NCBI RefSeq assembly: GCF_004118325.1
Contig: NZ_RDFA01000002.1
Span: 191,001-255,000, forward strand
Source of the DNA: Halorientalis pallida
GTDB taxonomy: Archaea; Halobacteriota; Halobacteria; Halobacteriales; Haloarculaceae
DNA length: 64,000 bases
Direction of reading: 5' to 3'
Part shown: one piece after another, positions 1 through 7,151 of the stretch
How positions within the stretch are numbered: the stretch's first letter is position 1
Layout of the letters: the number at the start of each line of letters is the position of its first letter
The notes under the pieces: generated by a model
The model's input: the letters and a program-made list of their open reading frames with translations, nothing else
Told to the model about the DNA's origin: nothing
Databases searched by the model: none
Translations under genes and position numbers: made by a program

Positions 1-461
1 ACCGTCTCGTTGAGGCTGACGTCGAGCAGTGGGTGCTGATCGCTCACACGGACGACGACCGGCCGCTGGACGTGTACCGAACTGCCGTTCGCAGCCTCCC
101 CGTAGAGATGGATTCGGAGACGCTTCAATCCAGTTTCGTCGAAGGATGCTGTCAGCGGAACCGTCAAGGACGACCCCGACCCAAGCGTGCCGAGGTCAGT
201 GGCCTCGGCGACCTCCCTGTACGCCCCCTCGCTCCGGCGGACGACGACACGCTCGATGTCGACGGACGTTGCGCTCCCCACGGGGTTTTCGATCGTCGAT
301 CGAATCGTGACGGTATCGCCCGGAACTGGACTCTCCGGCGTGGTCGAAACCGAGGTGATCGAGACGTTCGCCGACGAAGCCGTCCCGACAGGCACCTGCG
401 ATACGAACCCGATGGCGAATACCACGACGAGCAGTACGCGCGTTCGGGCCACTTCGATCAC
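1..461 (-). CDS. secreted CARDB-like surface protein, N-terminal part
   Basis: Reading leftward from a GTG at 461 gives an uninterrupted frame to the window edge, so the gene is cut by position 1. The protein starts with a short basic stretch, a hydrophobic segment (about residues 9-30, VLLVVVFAIGF) and a small-residue cleavage region (GTASSA), a typical signal peptide. What follows is beta-rich with the pattern of a CARDB/DUF11-type extracellular domain (ITSVSTTPESPVPGDTVTIR, then ENP and a later VPLTASF). This suggests a cell-surface or envelope protein, often beside transporters in haloarchaea. GTG at 452 is an alternative start. The base composition is slightly less GC-rich than the following genes, in keeping with a possible element boundary to its right. 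Confidence 0.6.
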   Translation of the reverse strand, partial: MIEVARTRVLLVVVFAIGFVSQVPVGTASSANVSITSVSTTPESPVPGDTVTIRSTIENPVGSATSVDIERVVVRRSEGAYREVAEATDLGTLGSGSSLTVPLTASFDETGLKRLRIHLYGEAANGSSVHVQRPVVVRVSDQHPLLDVSLNET

Positions 462-741
462 TCTGGGCTGGATCGCTGCTGTCTGTAGAACCAGCGAGAC
501 CGAGTCACCGACCGGTACGGATTCGGCACCCACCCAACCCGGAACGCGTTTGTTCGTTGCATTTCCTATTTCAATTAATTGTATCTTATGCAAAATCACT
601 TCTGTATGTCACGAAACGCGCCGACACGGCGAAACAGGGACGACAGGTCGTGCTTCGACATGTCACTCTCCCCCCAGTGTTGCCGCTCGCTTTTCGAGGC
701 GCTTCGCGCCTCACAACCCTCGCTCACCTCCCACTCCCTGA
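462..741. other. gene-free stretch with AT-rich promoter zone
   Basis: No open frame here shows haloarchaeal protein character. Positions 555-610 are AT-rich (ATTTCAATTAATTGTATC), fitting a promoter for the leftward secreted-protein gene. The rest, 640-740, is pyrimidine-rich with small hairpins such as GAGGCGCTTCGCGCCTC and leads directly into the tRNA-derived repeats. Confidence 0.4.
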
Positions 742-818
742 TTCAAATCCCAGGACGTCGTTTTGCCACTCACGAGTTGTTCGTGGCAAGAGCGCCAGGA
801 CTGGGATTTGAACCCAGA
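742..818. repeat. truncated tRNA-Ser 3' end in palindromic cassette (att-like copy)
   Basis: Positions 793-818 repeat, base for base, the 3' 26 bp of the intact tRNA-Ser at 953-978, in the same orientation. The T-arm part also occurs inverted at 742-753 (TTCAAATCCCAG against CTGGGATTTGAA at 801-812), and between them lies a hairpin TTGCCAC/GTGGCAA (763-769 and 783-789). No 5' half of a tRNA follows at 819-870, so this is not a second gene. A duplicated tRNA 3' end is the usual scar of an integrase-type element. Confidence 0.7.
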
Positions 819-860
819 GGAAGACGGTCGCGCTCGTCATACCCGCGCGCTGTGACTTCC

Positions 861-978
861 AGGGCTTCAAATCCACTATCGGTCGTGACTCGCGTGAGTG
901 AGCGACGCCTCACTGGCGGTCGGCGTCGCTCACGGGTTGCTCGTCACAGACACGCCAGGACTGGGATTTGAACCCAGA
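861..978. repeat. second palindromic cassette ending in the tRNA-Ser 3' end
   Basis: This copy has the same layout as the one at 742-818: TTCAAATCC at 866-874, a perfect 12-bp hairpin GTGAGCGACGCC/GGCGTCGCTCAC (898-909 and 922-933), then the tRNA tail at 953-978. Here the tail belongs to the intact tRNA-Ser gene. The short segment preceding each tail is also similar (TTGTTCGT and TTGCTCGT). The region therefore looks like a duplicated unit rather than chance similarity. Confidence 0.55.
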
Positions 979-1036
979 ATCCCTAACGGGAACACGCTTT
1001 CCAGGCGTGCGCCTTACCAGATTCGGCCATCCTGGC
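953..1036 (-). tRNA. tRNA-Ser (anticodon GGA)
   Basis: Read on the minus strand, the gene starts GCCAGGATGGCCGAA and folds as a class II tRNA. The acceptor stem is GCCAGGA/TCCTGGC with a G discriminator. The anticodon stem is CACGC/GCGTG around loop CTGGAAA, which gives anticodon GGA for UCC and UCU serine codons. A long variable arm and a GGTTCAAATCC T-loop follow. CCA is not encoded and no intron is visible. Its 3' 26 bp are duplicated at 793-818. Confidence 0.95.
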
Positions 1037-1063
1037 TCACGTGAGCCTATCGCCGTTCCGCGT

Positions 1064-1276
1064 TTAACGGTTTCCCTTTCGGGCGTCCGCGGGGACGCCG
1101 AACTGGTAGAGATAGCTCACCCCGGTCGCGCCGACCACGACGGCGGCGGCCACCGCGAACTTCACCAGCCAAGCCACCCGCTCGGTACTCACGAGTTCGT
1201 ACCCCTGCAACAGGACCAGGAAGCCGAGTCCGCCGACGAGTCCCCACAACAGGCTCGACTTGACGCGTGGGTCCAT
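1064..1276 (-). CDS. small two-helix membrane protein
   Basis: The product is 70 residues with two predicted membrane helices (about residues 8-24, LLWGLVGGLGFLVLLQG, and 37-56, KFAVAAAVVVGATGVSYLY) and short charged ends. The start codon shares one base with the stop of the upstream ridA-like gene (TGATG), so the two are almost certainly translated from one mRNA. No catalytic motif is visible. It belongs to a type of short haloarchaeal membrane protein of unknown role, and its link to the RidA protein rests only on the operon. Confidence 0.7.
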   Translation of the reverse strand: MDPRVKSSLLWGLVGGLGFLVLLQGYELVSTERVAWLVKFAVAAAVVVGATGVSYLYQFGVPADARKGNR

Positions 1277-1653
1277 CAGGTCGTGGCGACGGCTTCGATC
1301 TCGACGCCGACGCCTTTCGGGAGGTTGGCCACCTCGACGGCACTGCGGGCCGGGGGTTCGTCGTCGAAGTAGGTGGCGTAGGTGTCGTTCATCGCCTCGA
1401 AGTCGTCGATGTCGGCCAGGTAGACGGTGACTTTCAGCACGTCGTCCATGCCGGCCCCGGCCTCGTCGAGGATGGCGGCGAGGTTGTCCAGCGCTTGCTC
1501 GGTCTGGTCGGCGATGTGGGCGTCGTCGAGCAGGTCGCCGTCCGGCGTGAGGGGGATCTGCCCGGCGGTGAACACCAGCGAGTCGGTGGTGGTGGCCTGA
1601 CTGTAAGCCCCGACCGCCGCGGGCGCGTCGTCGGTGCTGACGGTGCGTTTCAT
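1276..1653 (-). CDS. ridA: RidA family enamine/imine deaminase
   Basis: At 125 residues this is a standard-length RidA (YjgF/YER057c/UK114) protein. It has the hallmark segments AAVGAYSQA, VFTAGQIPLTPDG, the helix around QTEQALDNLAAILDEAG, and the conserved arginine in PPARSAVEVANLP near residue 105, which in the family binds the substrate carboxylate. RidA hydrolyses reactive 2-aminoacrylate formed by PLP enzymes such as threonine/serine dehydratase; a threonine ammonia-lyase gene lies at 3600-4811, a suggestive but unlinked neighbour. A TATA-like element about 27 bp upstream implies a leaderless transcript. Confidence 0.93.
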   Translation of the reverse strand: MKRTVSTDDAPAAVGAYSQATTTDSLVFTAGQIPLTPDGDLLDDAHIADQTEQALDNLAAILDEAGAGMDDVLKVTVYLADIDDFEAMNDTYATYFDDEPPARSAVEVANLPKGVGVEIEAVATT

Positions 1654-1676
1654 ACCGTCACCCGGGGTCGGCGCGG

Positions 1677-1684
1677 ACTTAAAT
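1677..1684 (-). promoter_or_regulatory. TATA box of the ridA-like gene
   Basis: On the minus strand the sequence reads ATTTAAGT, centred about 27 bp before the ATG at 1653. This is the usual archaeal TATA spacing for a leaderless mRNA. Confidence 0.6.
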
Positions 1685-1748
1685 GCCGACGGTGGAGAGC
1701 CCTGCCGGCACCCGCCCGCTTTTTCGGCTGGCCCATGAGGTCCTAGCC

Positions 1749-2603
1749 ATGACCGACGGCGTCGAACCCCCGGAACTCACGGCCGACCGTATCCTGACCC
1801 TGGACGACGACCGCTTCACGACCGACAGCGTGGCGCTGGTGACCGGTGCTGGCTCGGGCATCGGCCGCGCGACCGCCGTGGCGCTGGCAGAGAACGGCCT
1901 CGCCGTCGCGGCCACAGACCTAGACGAAGAGGGACTGGCGGGCACGACCGAGACGGCCGAGGAGATGGACACCGGCGGTGAGATCCACGAGATCGTGGGC
2001 GATCTGACCGACGACGATGCCGTCCGGCGGATCGTCGACGAGGCCGCCGAGATCGGGGACCTGCGGTACGTCGCGAACATCGCGGGCCTCCAGCACATCT
2101 CGCCGTTGCCGGAGTTCCCGATGGAGAAGTACGACCTGATGCACGACGTGATGCTCCGGGCGCCGTTCCTGATCGCCAAACTCGCCGTGCCACACATCCG
2201 CAACACCGACGATGGGGTGGGCGCTATCGGCAACATGTGTTCGATCCACGGTCACACGGCGACCCAGGACAAGGCGGGCTACATCACCTCCAAGTTCGGT
2301 CTGCGCGGGCTAACCAAGTCCATCGCGGCCGAAGGTGACGGCACCCTGCGCGCGTTCACCGTCTCGACGGGGTACGTGAAGACGCCGCTGGTGACCGACC
2401 AGATCCCCGACACGGCCGAAGAGCGCGGCGTCACCGAGCAGGAAGTCGTCGAGGACGTGATGCTCGGGAAGTCACAGGTCAAAGAGATGATGGAACCCGT
2501 CGACGTGGCGAACCTCTTCACGCTCGGGTTCTCGAAGTACGGCCAGCACCTCGACGGCGAGGACCTCACCTGGGACGGCGGCCACCTGTCGACATACGAA
2601 TAG
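1749..2603 (+). CDS. SDR family 3-hydroxybutyrate dehydrogenase-like oxidoreductase
   Basis: The 284-residue product is a classical short-chain dehydrogenase. The NAD(P)-binding glycine motif TGAGSGIG is at 32-39, the NIAG structural motif near 110, and the catalytic Ser165, Tyr178 and Lys182 are in NMCSIHGH and GYITSKFG. The C-terminal half (STGYVKTPLVTDQIPDTA) follows the pattern of D-3-hydroxybutyrate dehydrogenases, which interconvert 3-hydroxybutyrate and acetoacetate in ketone-body or polyhydroxybutyrate metabolism. The usual proline of CPGYVKTP is replaced, so substrate identity is not certain. The ATG at 1749 is preferred over an in-frame start at 1683 because homologous sequence begins after it. 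An acetyl-CoA acetyltransferase lies far downstream at 46702. Confidence 0.85.
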   Translation: MTDGVEPPELTADRILTLDDDRFTTDSVALVTGAGSGIGRATAVALAENGLAVAATDLDEEGLAGTTETAEEMDTGGEIHEIVGDLTDDDAVRRIVDEAAEIGDLRYVANIAGLQHISPLPEFPMEKYDLMHDVMLRAPFLIAKLAVPHIRNTDDGVGAIGNMCSIHGHTATQDKAGYITSKFGLRGLTKSIAAEGDGTLRAFTVSTGYVKTPLVTDQIPDTAEERGVTEQEVVEDVMLGKSQVKEMMEPVDVANLFTLGFSKYGQHLDGEDLTWDGGHLSTYE

Positions 2604-2634
2604 ATTTACGTCGGGCGACCGCCGAGCCATCGGT

Positions 2635-3594
2635 ATGAGCGACGAGGCGAACGTCGCGATCGCGTGCCAGGGCGGGGGTAGTCACACCGCGTTCACCGCC
2701 GGTGTGCTGGGAGAATTGCTCCCAGCTGTCGACGATCGTGGCGACCGGTTGGTGGGCCTCAGCGGCACCTCCGGCGGCGCGTTCGCGGCGCTGGCCGGCT
2801 GGTACGGCCACCTCGCCGCCGACACGACCGCGCCGGTGGTCCTGTCCGATCTCTGGGACGAACTGGCGGCATCCGGCCCTGCCGACAGGGCGACCAACGA
2901 CACGCTGGTCTGGACCACTCGACTCGAAAACATGGGCGTCCCGTTCCCGGAGGTCAGCCCGCACCAGCACCCGTTCACCGACTGGGGACGGGCCCGGCTC
3001 CGACGGACGCTCGAATCGGTCGTCGACTTCGACGCACTCCCGGGGCTGGCCACCGCCGCGGCCCCGGAACTGGTCGTCGGCACGGTCGATATCGAGGGCG
3101 GAACGTTCGAGACGTTCGCCAACGGCGACGTGACGCCCGAGGCGGTGCTGGCGTCGGCGGCGGTTCCCCAGCTGTTTCCGGCCGTCGAGATCGACGGTGA
3201 CGAGCACTGGGACGGCCTGTTCTCGCAGAACCCGCCGATCCGGGACCTCTACCACGTGCCGCCGGCCCGCAAACCCGACGAACTGTGGGTCGTCCAGGTC
3301 AACCCCCAGATCCGGGACGGGGAGCCGACCTCGATGCGGGAGATCGCCGACCGCCGCAACGAACTCGCGGGCAACCTCTCGCTGAATCAGGAGCTCCACA
3401 CGGTCGAGCAGATCAACGAGTTCGTCGCCGAGGGGTACCTGCCCGACGAGGAGTTCCGTCACACCGAGGTCCGCCGGATCGGCTTCGGCGGCGACCTGGG
3501 CTACGCCTCGAAACTCGACCGGAGCCCGGAGTTCGTCGACGACCTGGTCGAGGCCGGGCGCGAGCGAGCCACGGCGTTTCTCGACGGGCTCTGA
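2635..3594 (+). CDS. patatin-like phospholipase family protein
   Basis: The 319-residue product has the patatin fold signature: oxyanion-hole glycines GGGSH at 13-17, nucleophile elbow GLSGTSGG with Ser46, and an Asp193 in DGLF that completes the Ser-Asp dyad in place of the common DGG. Such enzymes hydrolyse acyl esters of membrane lipids or other esters; haloarchaea have ether lipids, so the natural substrate is unclear. There is no signal peptide. A TATA-like GATTTACG about 28 bp before the ATG suggests its own leaderless promoter although the SDR gene ends only 31 bp upstream. Confidence 0.88.
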   Translation: MSDEANVAIACQGGGSHTAFTAGVLGELLPAVDDRGDRLVGLSGTSGGAFAALAGWYGHLAADTTAPVVLSDLWDELAASGPADRATNDTLVWTTRLENMGVPFPEVSPHQHPFTDWGRARLRRTLESVVDFDALPGLATAAAPELVVGTVDIEGGTFETFANGDVTPEAVLASAAVPQLFPAVEIDGDEHWDGLFSQNPPIRDLYHVPPARKPDELWVVQVNPQIRDGEPTSMREIADRRNELAGNLSLNQELHTVEQINEFVAEGYLPDEEFRHTEVRRIGFGGDLGYASKLDRSPEFVDDLVEAGRERATAFLDGL

Positions 3595-3599
3595 GGGAC

Positions 3600-4811
3600 C
3601 TACAGCAGAACCTCCGTCTCGTAGCCCGCGTCTTCGAGGGCGTCCAGCACGGTCTCGACGTGGTCGTGCCCCCGCGTCTCCAGGTCGAGTTCGACCTCGG
3701 CGTCGTTCATCGCCACGTCCCGTGACGTGCGGTCGTGGCGGATGGCGTAGATGTTCGCCCGGTGCCGCGAGAGGATGTTCGTCAACTCCTCCAGCGTGCC
3801 GGGTCGATCCTTCAGAACGGTTCGGAGTCGCAGGTAGCGACCGGTCTTGACCAGCCCGCGGAGGATCACCGTCGTGAGCGTGTTGAGGTCGATGTTCCCG
3901 CCACAGAGCGCCGGGACGATCACCTCGTCGTCGTCGTACGCGAACCGCTCTTCGAGGATGGCCGCCAGCGGCACTGCACCCGCCCCCTCGACGAGCGTCT
4001 TCGAGCGCTCCAGCAGTGTGGTCAGGGCGACGGCGATCTCCTCGTCGCTGACCGTCACGACCTCGTCGACGCGTTCCCGGATGATCGGGAACGTCTCGTC
4101 GCCGATCCGCCGGGTCGCGATGCCGTCGGCGATGGTGTTGACGCTGTCGCGCTCGACGATCTCCCCTTTGGCGAGCGACGCGGCGGCGCTCGAGGCCCCC
4201 TCGGCCTGCACCCCGATCACGCGCACGTCCGGGTTTCGGCCCTTGAGGGCGGTAGCGATCCCACTGATGAGTCCGCCGCCGCCGATGGGGACGACGACCG
4301 TCTCCACCGCGGGGCAGTCCTCGAGTATTTCGAGGCCGATGGTTCCCTGTCCGGCCATCACCATCGGGTCGTCGAAGGCCTCGACGTACGTGCGGCCCTC
4401 CTCGTGTTCGATCTCGTGGGCGTGGTCGGCGGCCTCGTTGTAGTCCTCGCCGTGGAGGACGACCTCGGCCCCGTAACTCCGGGTGGCCTTGACCTTCGAG
4501 ACCGGTGCGGGTTCGGGCATGACGATCTTCGCGTCGACGCCGGCCTTCGTGGCCGCCAGTGCGACCCCCTGGGCGTGGTTGCCGGCGCTGGCCGTCACGA
4601 CGCCGGCCGCTCGCTCGTCGTCCGACAGCGTGGCGATGCGGTTGGTCGCACCACGGATCTTGAACGCGCCCGTCCGCTGGAACGTCTCCAGTTTCAGGTG
4701 GACCGCCGCACCGGTCATCGCGGAGAAGCTGTGGGAGTACTCTATCGGCGTGTGCCTGGCGGTCTGGGCGACCCGCTCCCTGGCGGCCTCCACGTCGGCG
4801 AGTTCGAGCAT
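3600..4811 (-). CDS. ilvA: threonine ammonia-lyase with C-terminal ACT domain
   Basis: The product (403 residues) is a fold-type II PLP enzyme. Residues 1-310 form the catalytic domain with the PLP lysine K51 in TGAFKIRGA, the SAGNHAQGVA substrate loop and the glycine-rich phosphate loop IGGGGLISGI. The last 80 residues form an ACT regulatory domain (RTVLKDRPGTLEELTNIL). It deaminates threonine to 2-oxobutyrate, the first step towards isoleucine, or acts in threonine breakdown; the single ACT domain resembles the TdcB/biodegradative-size class more than long IlvA. It converges on the patatin gene with 5 bp between stops. The 223-bp upstream region is unusually long for this chromosome. Confidence 0.93.
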   Translation of the reverse strand: MLELADVEAARERVAQTARHTPIEYSHSFSAMTGAAVHLKLETFQRTGAFKIRGATNRIATLSDDERAAGVVTASAGNHAQGVALAATKAGVDAKIVMPEPAPVSKVKATRSYGAEVVLHGEDYNEAADHAHEIEHEEGRTYVEAFDDPMVMAGQGTIGLEILEDCPAVETVVVPIGGGGLISGIATALKGRNPDVRVIGVQAEGASSAAASLAKGEIVERDSVNTIADGIATRRIGDETFPIIRERVDEVVTVSDEEIAVALTTLLERSKTLVEGAGAVPLAAILEERFAYDDDEVIVPALCGGNIDLNTLTTVILRGLVKTGRYLRLRTVLKDRPGTLEELTNILSRHRANIYAIRHDRTSRDVAMNDAEVELDLETRGHDHVETVLDALEDAGYETEVLL

Positions 4812-5034
4812 AGCCGGTCTTTCTACTACGTGGAGTTAGGTATTTCCCGACTGGCGACCGCCCGCGCCGTCCGGCGGTCGAGGAAAACGGAGTGGAGCGT
4901 GTGACTGCGTTTCTACACGCACCCCCGAGACACTTAAACCCCGCGGACATTCCGACACCCCGAAACCGGCACACAGCGCCCGTATATGACCTGTGTCAGA
5001 CGGGTAGCTGACGGGCGTCAAATTATATAAATGG
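4812..5034 (-). promoter_or_regulatory. leader/promoter region of the threonine ammonia-lyase gene
   Basis: Three TATA-like sites occur on the minus strand: TTTATATAATTT at about 5018-5029, directly after the stop of the Cas4-like gene; GGTTTAAG near 4933-4940; and AAATACCTAA near 4838-4847. The nearest is in position for a leaderless or short-leader transcript, and the most distal would give a leader of about 180 nt. A small hairpin GCGTGT/ACACGC lies at about 4897-4920. No convincing leader peptide is visible. Confidence 0.4.
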
Positions 5035-5682
5035 TTAGAGCAGTGACCGGAGCGAGCGGGTGCGGACCCCACACTGCTCGCGGAACTCGCAGGGGGAACA
5101 CTTCGCGTCGTTGTCGACCCGGGCAGGCGGGCCGTCGACGGCGTCGGCCGTCCGGACGGCCCTCCGGTAGGCGGCCTTCCGGCGGGTCGTCAGCGGCACG
5201 GTCCGGACGACGCCGTAGGCCGGGTACTCCGCGTAGGCGCGCTCGACGGCGGTCTCGCGTTCCCAGGACAGGGCCTTCGCCGCCGCGACCAGCCGCACGG
5301 TCTGGGGCTCCCAGACCCCTTCGTCGGGCGGCCGACCGGCGAAGACGAGCGAGGGAGCCAGCGGGTCTTCGAGGACCTTGTGCGCGACGCCGCGACACTC
5401 CCGGCCTTCGAGCGTGCGCTCTTGGATGGGCGGGTCGGCCAGTGCGTCCCAGGCGTCGAGGCGGGCTTTCGCGCGACCGAGCCGGGACCGGAACTGCGTC
5501 GGCGAGACCTCGATGGGGGCGGCCAGCAGGTCGGCGTCCGAATCGAGCAGGCGCTCGTACTCGAAGGCCAGGCTCCGGCAGGCGGCCACCTCGTCGGGCA
5601 CGTCCGGCGGGCCGGCGCGGCGGCGGTAGTACAGCTTTCGCGGGCAGTACGCGGCCGTCTCCACGTCCCGGAACGTGTGCAT
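5035..5682 (-). CDS. orphan Cas4/DUF83-like Fe-S protein
   Basis: The 215-residue product has the cysteine layout of Cas4-type Fe-S nucleases: one N-terminal cysteine (C13 in YCPRKLYY) and a C-terminal cluster C195, C198, C204 (CSPCEFREQC) that together would hold a 4Fe-4S cluster. A C-terminal AYAEYPAYGVV fits the RecB motif region, but I cannot find a clear D-(E/Q)xK catalytic set, so nuclease activity is uncertain. There are no cas1, cas2 or repeats nearby, making this a stand-alone, CRISPR-independent member, as is common in haloarchaea. It is probably cotranscribed with nothing; the next minus-strand gene (5710-6120) lies 27 bp upstream and could form an operon with it. Confidence 0.75.
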   Translation of the reverse strand: MHTFRDVETAAYCPRKLYYRRRAGPPDVPDEVAACRSLAFEYERLLDSDADLLAAPIEVSPTQFRSRLGRAKARLDAWDALADPPIQERTLEGRECRGVAHKVLEDPLAPSLVFAGRPPDEGVWEPQTVRLVAAAKALSWERETAVERAYAEYPAYGVVRTVPLTTRRKAAYRRAVRTADAVDGPPARVDNDAKCSPCEFREQCGVRTRSLRSLL

Positions 5683-5709
5683 GGACAGGGGTGGTTCCGG
5701 ACTGGTACT

Positions 5710-6120
5710 TCAACCTTCGTCCGGCGACTCGGCGACCCGTGTCTGGAGCAACCGGGCCGTGACGACGACCACGACGCCGAGGAGGACGCCCTTCGCGGCG
5801 CTGCGGACGGGTGTCGACGGGACCACGGAGAGCGCGATCGCAGCCCAGACTGGCACCACGAACGCCAGTATCACGAGGAACCGACCGCCGAGTCCGATTC
5901 CACGGAACCAGTCGCCGACCCGCGCGCCGACCGGCGAGGCCGCGAGCGGCCCCCATGCGATCACACAGCCGAGGAAGCCGGCGAGGAGCCACGGCCAGTC
6001 GATCGGTTCTTCGGCGTAGAAGTCGTACGCCACGTCCAGCAACACGACCGCAGCGATCGCGATCTCCGGTCTGCCCGGCCGTTCGTCCGGGAACCAGTTC
6101 GAGGGCGCGAGGGCAGACAT
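5710..6120 (-). CDS. uncharacterised membrane protein
   Basis: The product is 136 residues with four hydrophobic segments (around residues 20-32, 43-60, 77-97 and 105-122) separated by short polar loops. No family motif is recognisable. It ends 27 bp before the Cas4-like gene on the same strand, so they may share a transcript. The region upstream of its ATG holds the palindromic cluster at 6223-6360. Confidence 0.6.
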   Translation of the reverse strand: MSALAPSNWFPDERPGRPEIAIAAVVLLDVAYDFYAEEPIDWPWLLAGFLGCVIAWGPLAASPVGARVGDWFRGIGLGGRFLVILAFVVPVWAAIALSVVPSTPVRSAAKGVLLGVVVVVTARLLQTRVAESPDEG

Positions 6121-6222
6121 TTGCGCGGACGTTCAGCCGCCCGAAAGATGAGTGCTGTGCCGGACGGTGCGGTCGCGGTCCGGACACCACAAGCATCCGG
6201 CGGCCCTTGGCCACCGGTTCCC

Positions 6223-6360
6223 GGGATTCGCGCCGTCGGCGCGAATCCCGTGTTTTTCCCCACGTTTTTGCGACAGTGAGGGAGCGAAGCTCCCTCATAC
6301 CATGCGAACGGGAGGCTTCGCCGCCCGTGAGCAGACGGGGGGTTCGCCAGTGGCGAACCC
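6223..6360. repeat. cluster of four hairpins with dispersed T-run element
   Basis: Four perfect or near-perfect inverted repeats follow each other: GGGATTCGCGCC with its complement (6223-6249), GAGGGAGC/GCTCCCTC (6278-6296), ACGGG/CCCGT with inner pairing (6308-6328) and GGGTTCGCC/GGCGAACCC (6340-6360). Between the first two lies GTTTTTCCCCACGTTTTTGC (6252-6271). Related T-run cores beside hairpins recur at 46635-46681 and, inverted, at 62825-62897. The cluster lies 20 bp beyond the stop of the leftward gene 6381-6989 and could end its transcript. Confidence 0.7.
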
Positions 6361-6380
6361 TGCAGTAAAAAGTGGGTTCT

Positions 6381-6989
6381 CTAGAATTTAGTGTCCGTCT
6401 CGATGTCCTCGGCGGCTTCTTCGAGCCCGCTCTCCTGGGCGGCTTCGGTCAGCTGGATCGAGAGGGCGGCGTCGGGGATGGCGTCCTCGAACTGGCTCTG
6501 GAAGCGGCCGCTGACGCGCCGGATGGCCTCCTGAGCGCTCGCGGCCGCCAGCGCGCGCTCGACGGTCTCGGGGTCGGCATCGAGCGTGTCGGCCAGCGCG
6601 GCCGTGTCGGGGTCGTCCGCGTCCGCGCGGGCGTCCCGGAGGTCGGACAACGCGAAGGGGAACGCGGTGTCCTCGTCGTCGAGCAGGTGGAGGTCCATGC
6701 GGGCGCGGAAGACCTCGTCGGAGGTCTCGTCGAGGGGTTCGGCGATGGCGGCGTCGTCCGCGCCGTCGTAGAACCCGCGGACGACTGTCACGAGGGCGTC
6801 GTCGTCGAGGTCGGTCGCGAAGTCGTAGCGCTCGCGCATGGTCGCGACGACGGCCGCGATGCGGTCGGCGACGGCGGCCTCGTCGGCGTCGGCGAGCGAC
6901 CCCGGCCCCTCCTCCTGGCGTTCGGTCACCGTCTCCTCGTCGGTGACCTCGACGAAGATATCCCGGAGTTCCTCGGTTTTCTCGTCCAT
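6381..6989 (-). CDS. conditioned medium-induced protein 4-like acidic protein
   Basis: The 202-residue product is extremely acidic and lacks membrane segments. Its beginning (MDEKTEELRDIFVEVTDEET, then TVTERQEEGPGSL) matches my recollection of the haloarchaeal family named conditioned medium-induced protein 4, whose members are widespread but biochemically undefined. The rest is helical (TMRERYDFATDLDDDALVTV, ALSDLRDARADADDPDT). An in-frame upstream start would add 43 residues of non-acidic, atypical sequence, so the ATG at 6989 is preferred. It stands alone and is divergent from the Fe-S oxidoreductase gene at 7152. Confidence 0.7.
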   Translation of the reverse strand: MDEKTEELRDIFVEVTDEETVTERQEEGPGSLADADEAAVADRIAAVVATMRERYDFATDLDDDALVTVVRGFYDGADDAAIAEPLDETSDEVFRARMDLHLLDDEDTAFPFALSDLRDARADADDPDTAALADTLDADPETVERALAAASAQEAIRRVSGRFQSQFEDAIPDAALSIQLTEAAQESGLEEAAEDIETDTKF

Positions 6990-7151
6990 CGTCACTGGTC
7001 GATGGACGCGCGGACAAAAAGGTATTGCCGGCCATATCCGGGAGTGGTTCGCCGCGGGCCACGGATGGCGAGAAATCGTCGACGGGTTGTGTACCGTGGG
7101 TATGCTGGCGCTTGGCAAGACTTAAGCGCGTAACTTCCACACAAGCACAAC

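Noticed and set aside
819-880. A second tRNA gene joined to the tail at 793-818
   Set aside because: No acceptor-complementary 5' end, D-arm or anticodon stem can be built from the sequence to the right of the tail. Only the 3' end is duplicated.
4836-5072. A 78-residue minus-strand ORF upstream of threonine ammonia-lyase
   Set aside because: It overlaps the Cas4-like gene end and promoter elements, has atypical non-acidic composition and no domain. The region is better read as a leader.
5035-5682. The Cas4-like gene as evidence for a CRISPR-Cas locus
   Set aside because: There are no cas1, cas2 or effector genes and no regularly spaced repeats anywhere in the window.
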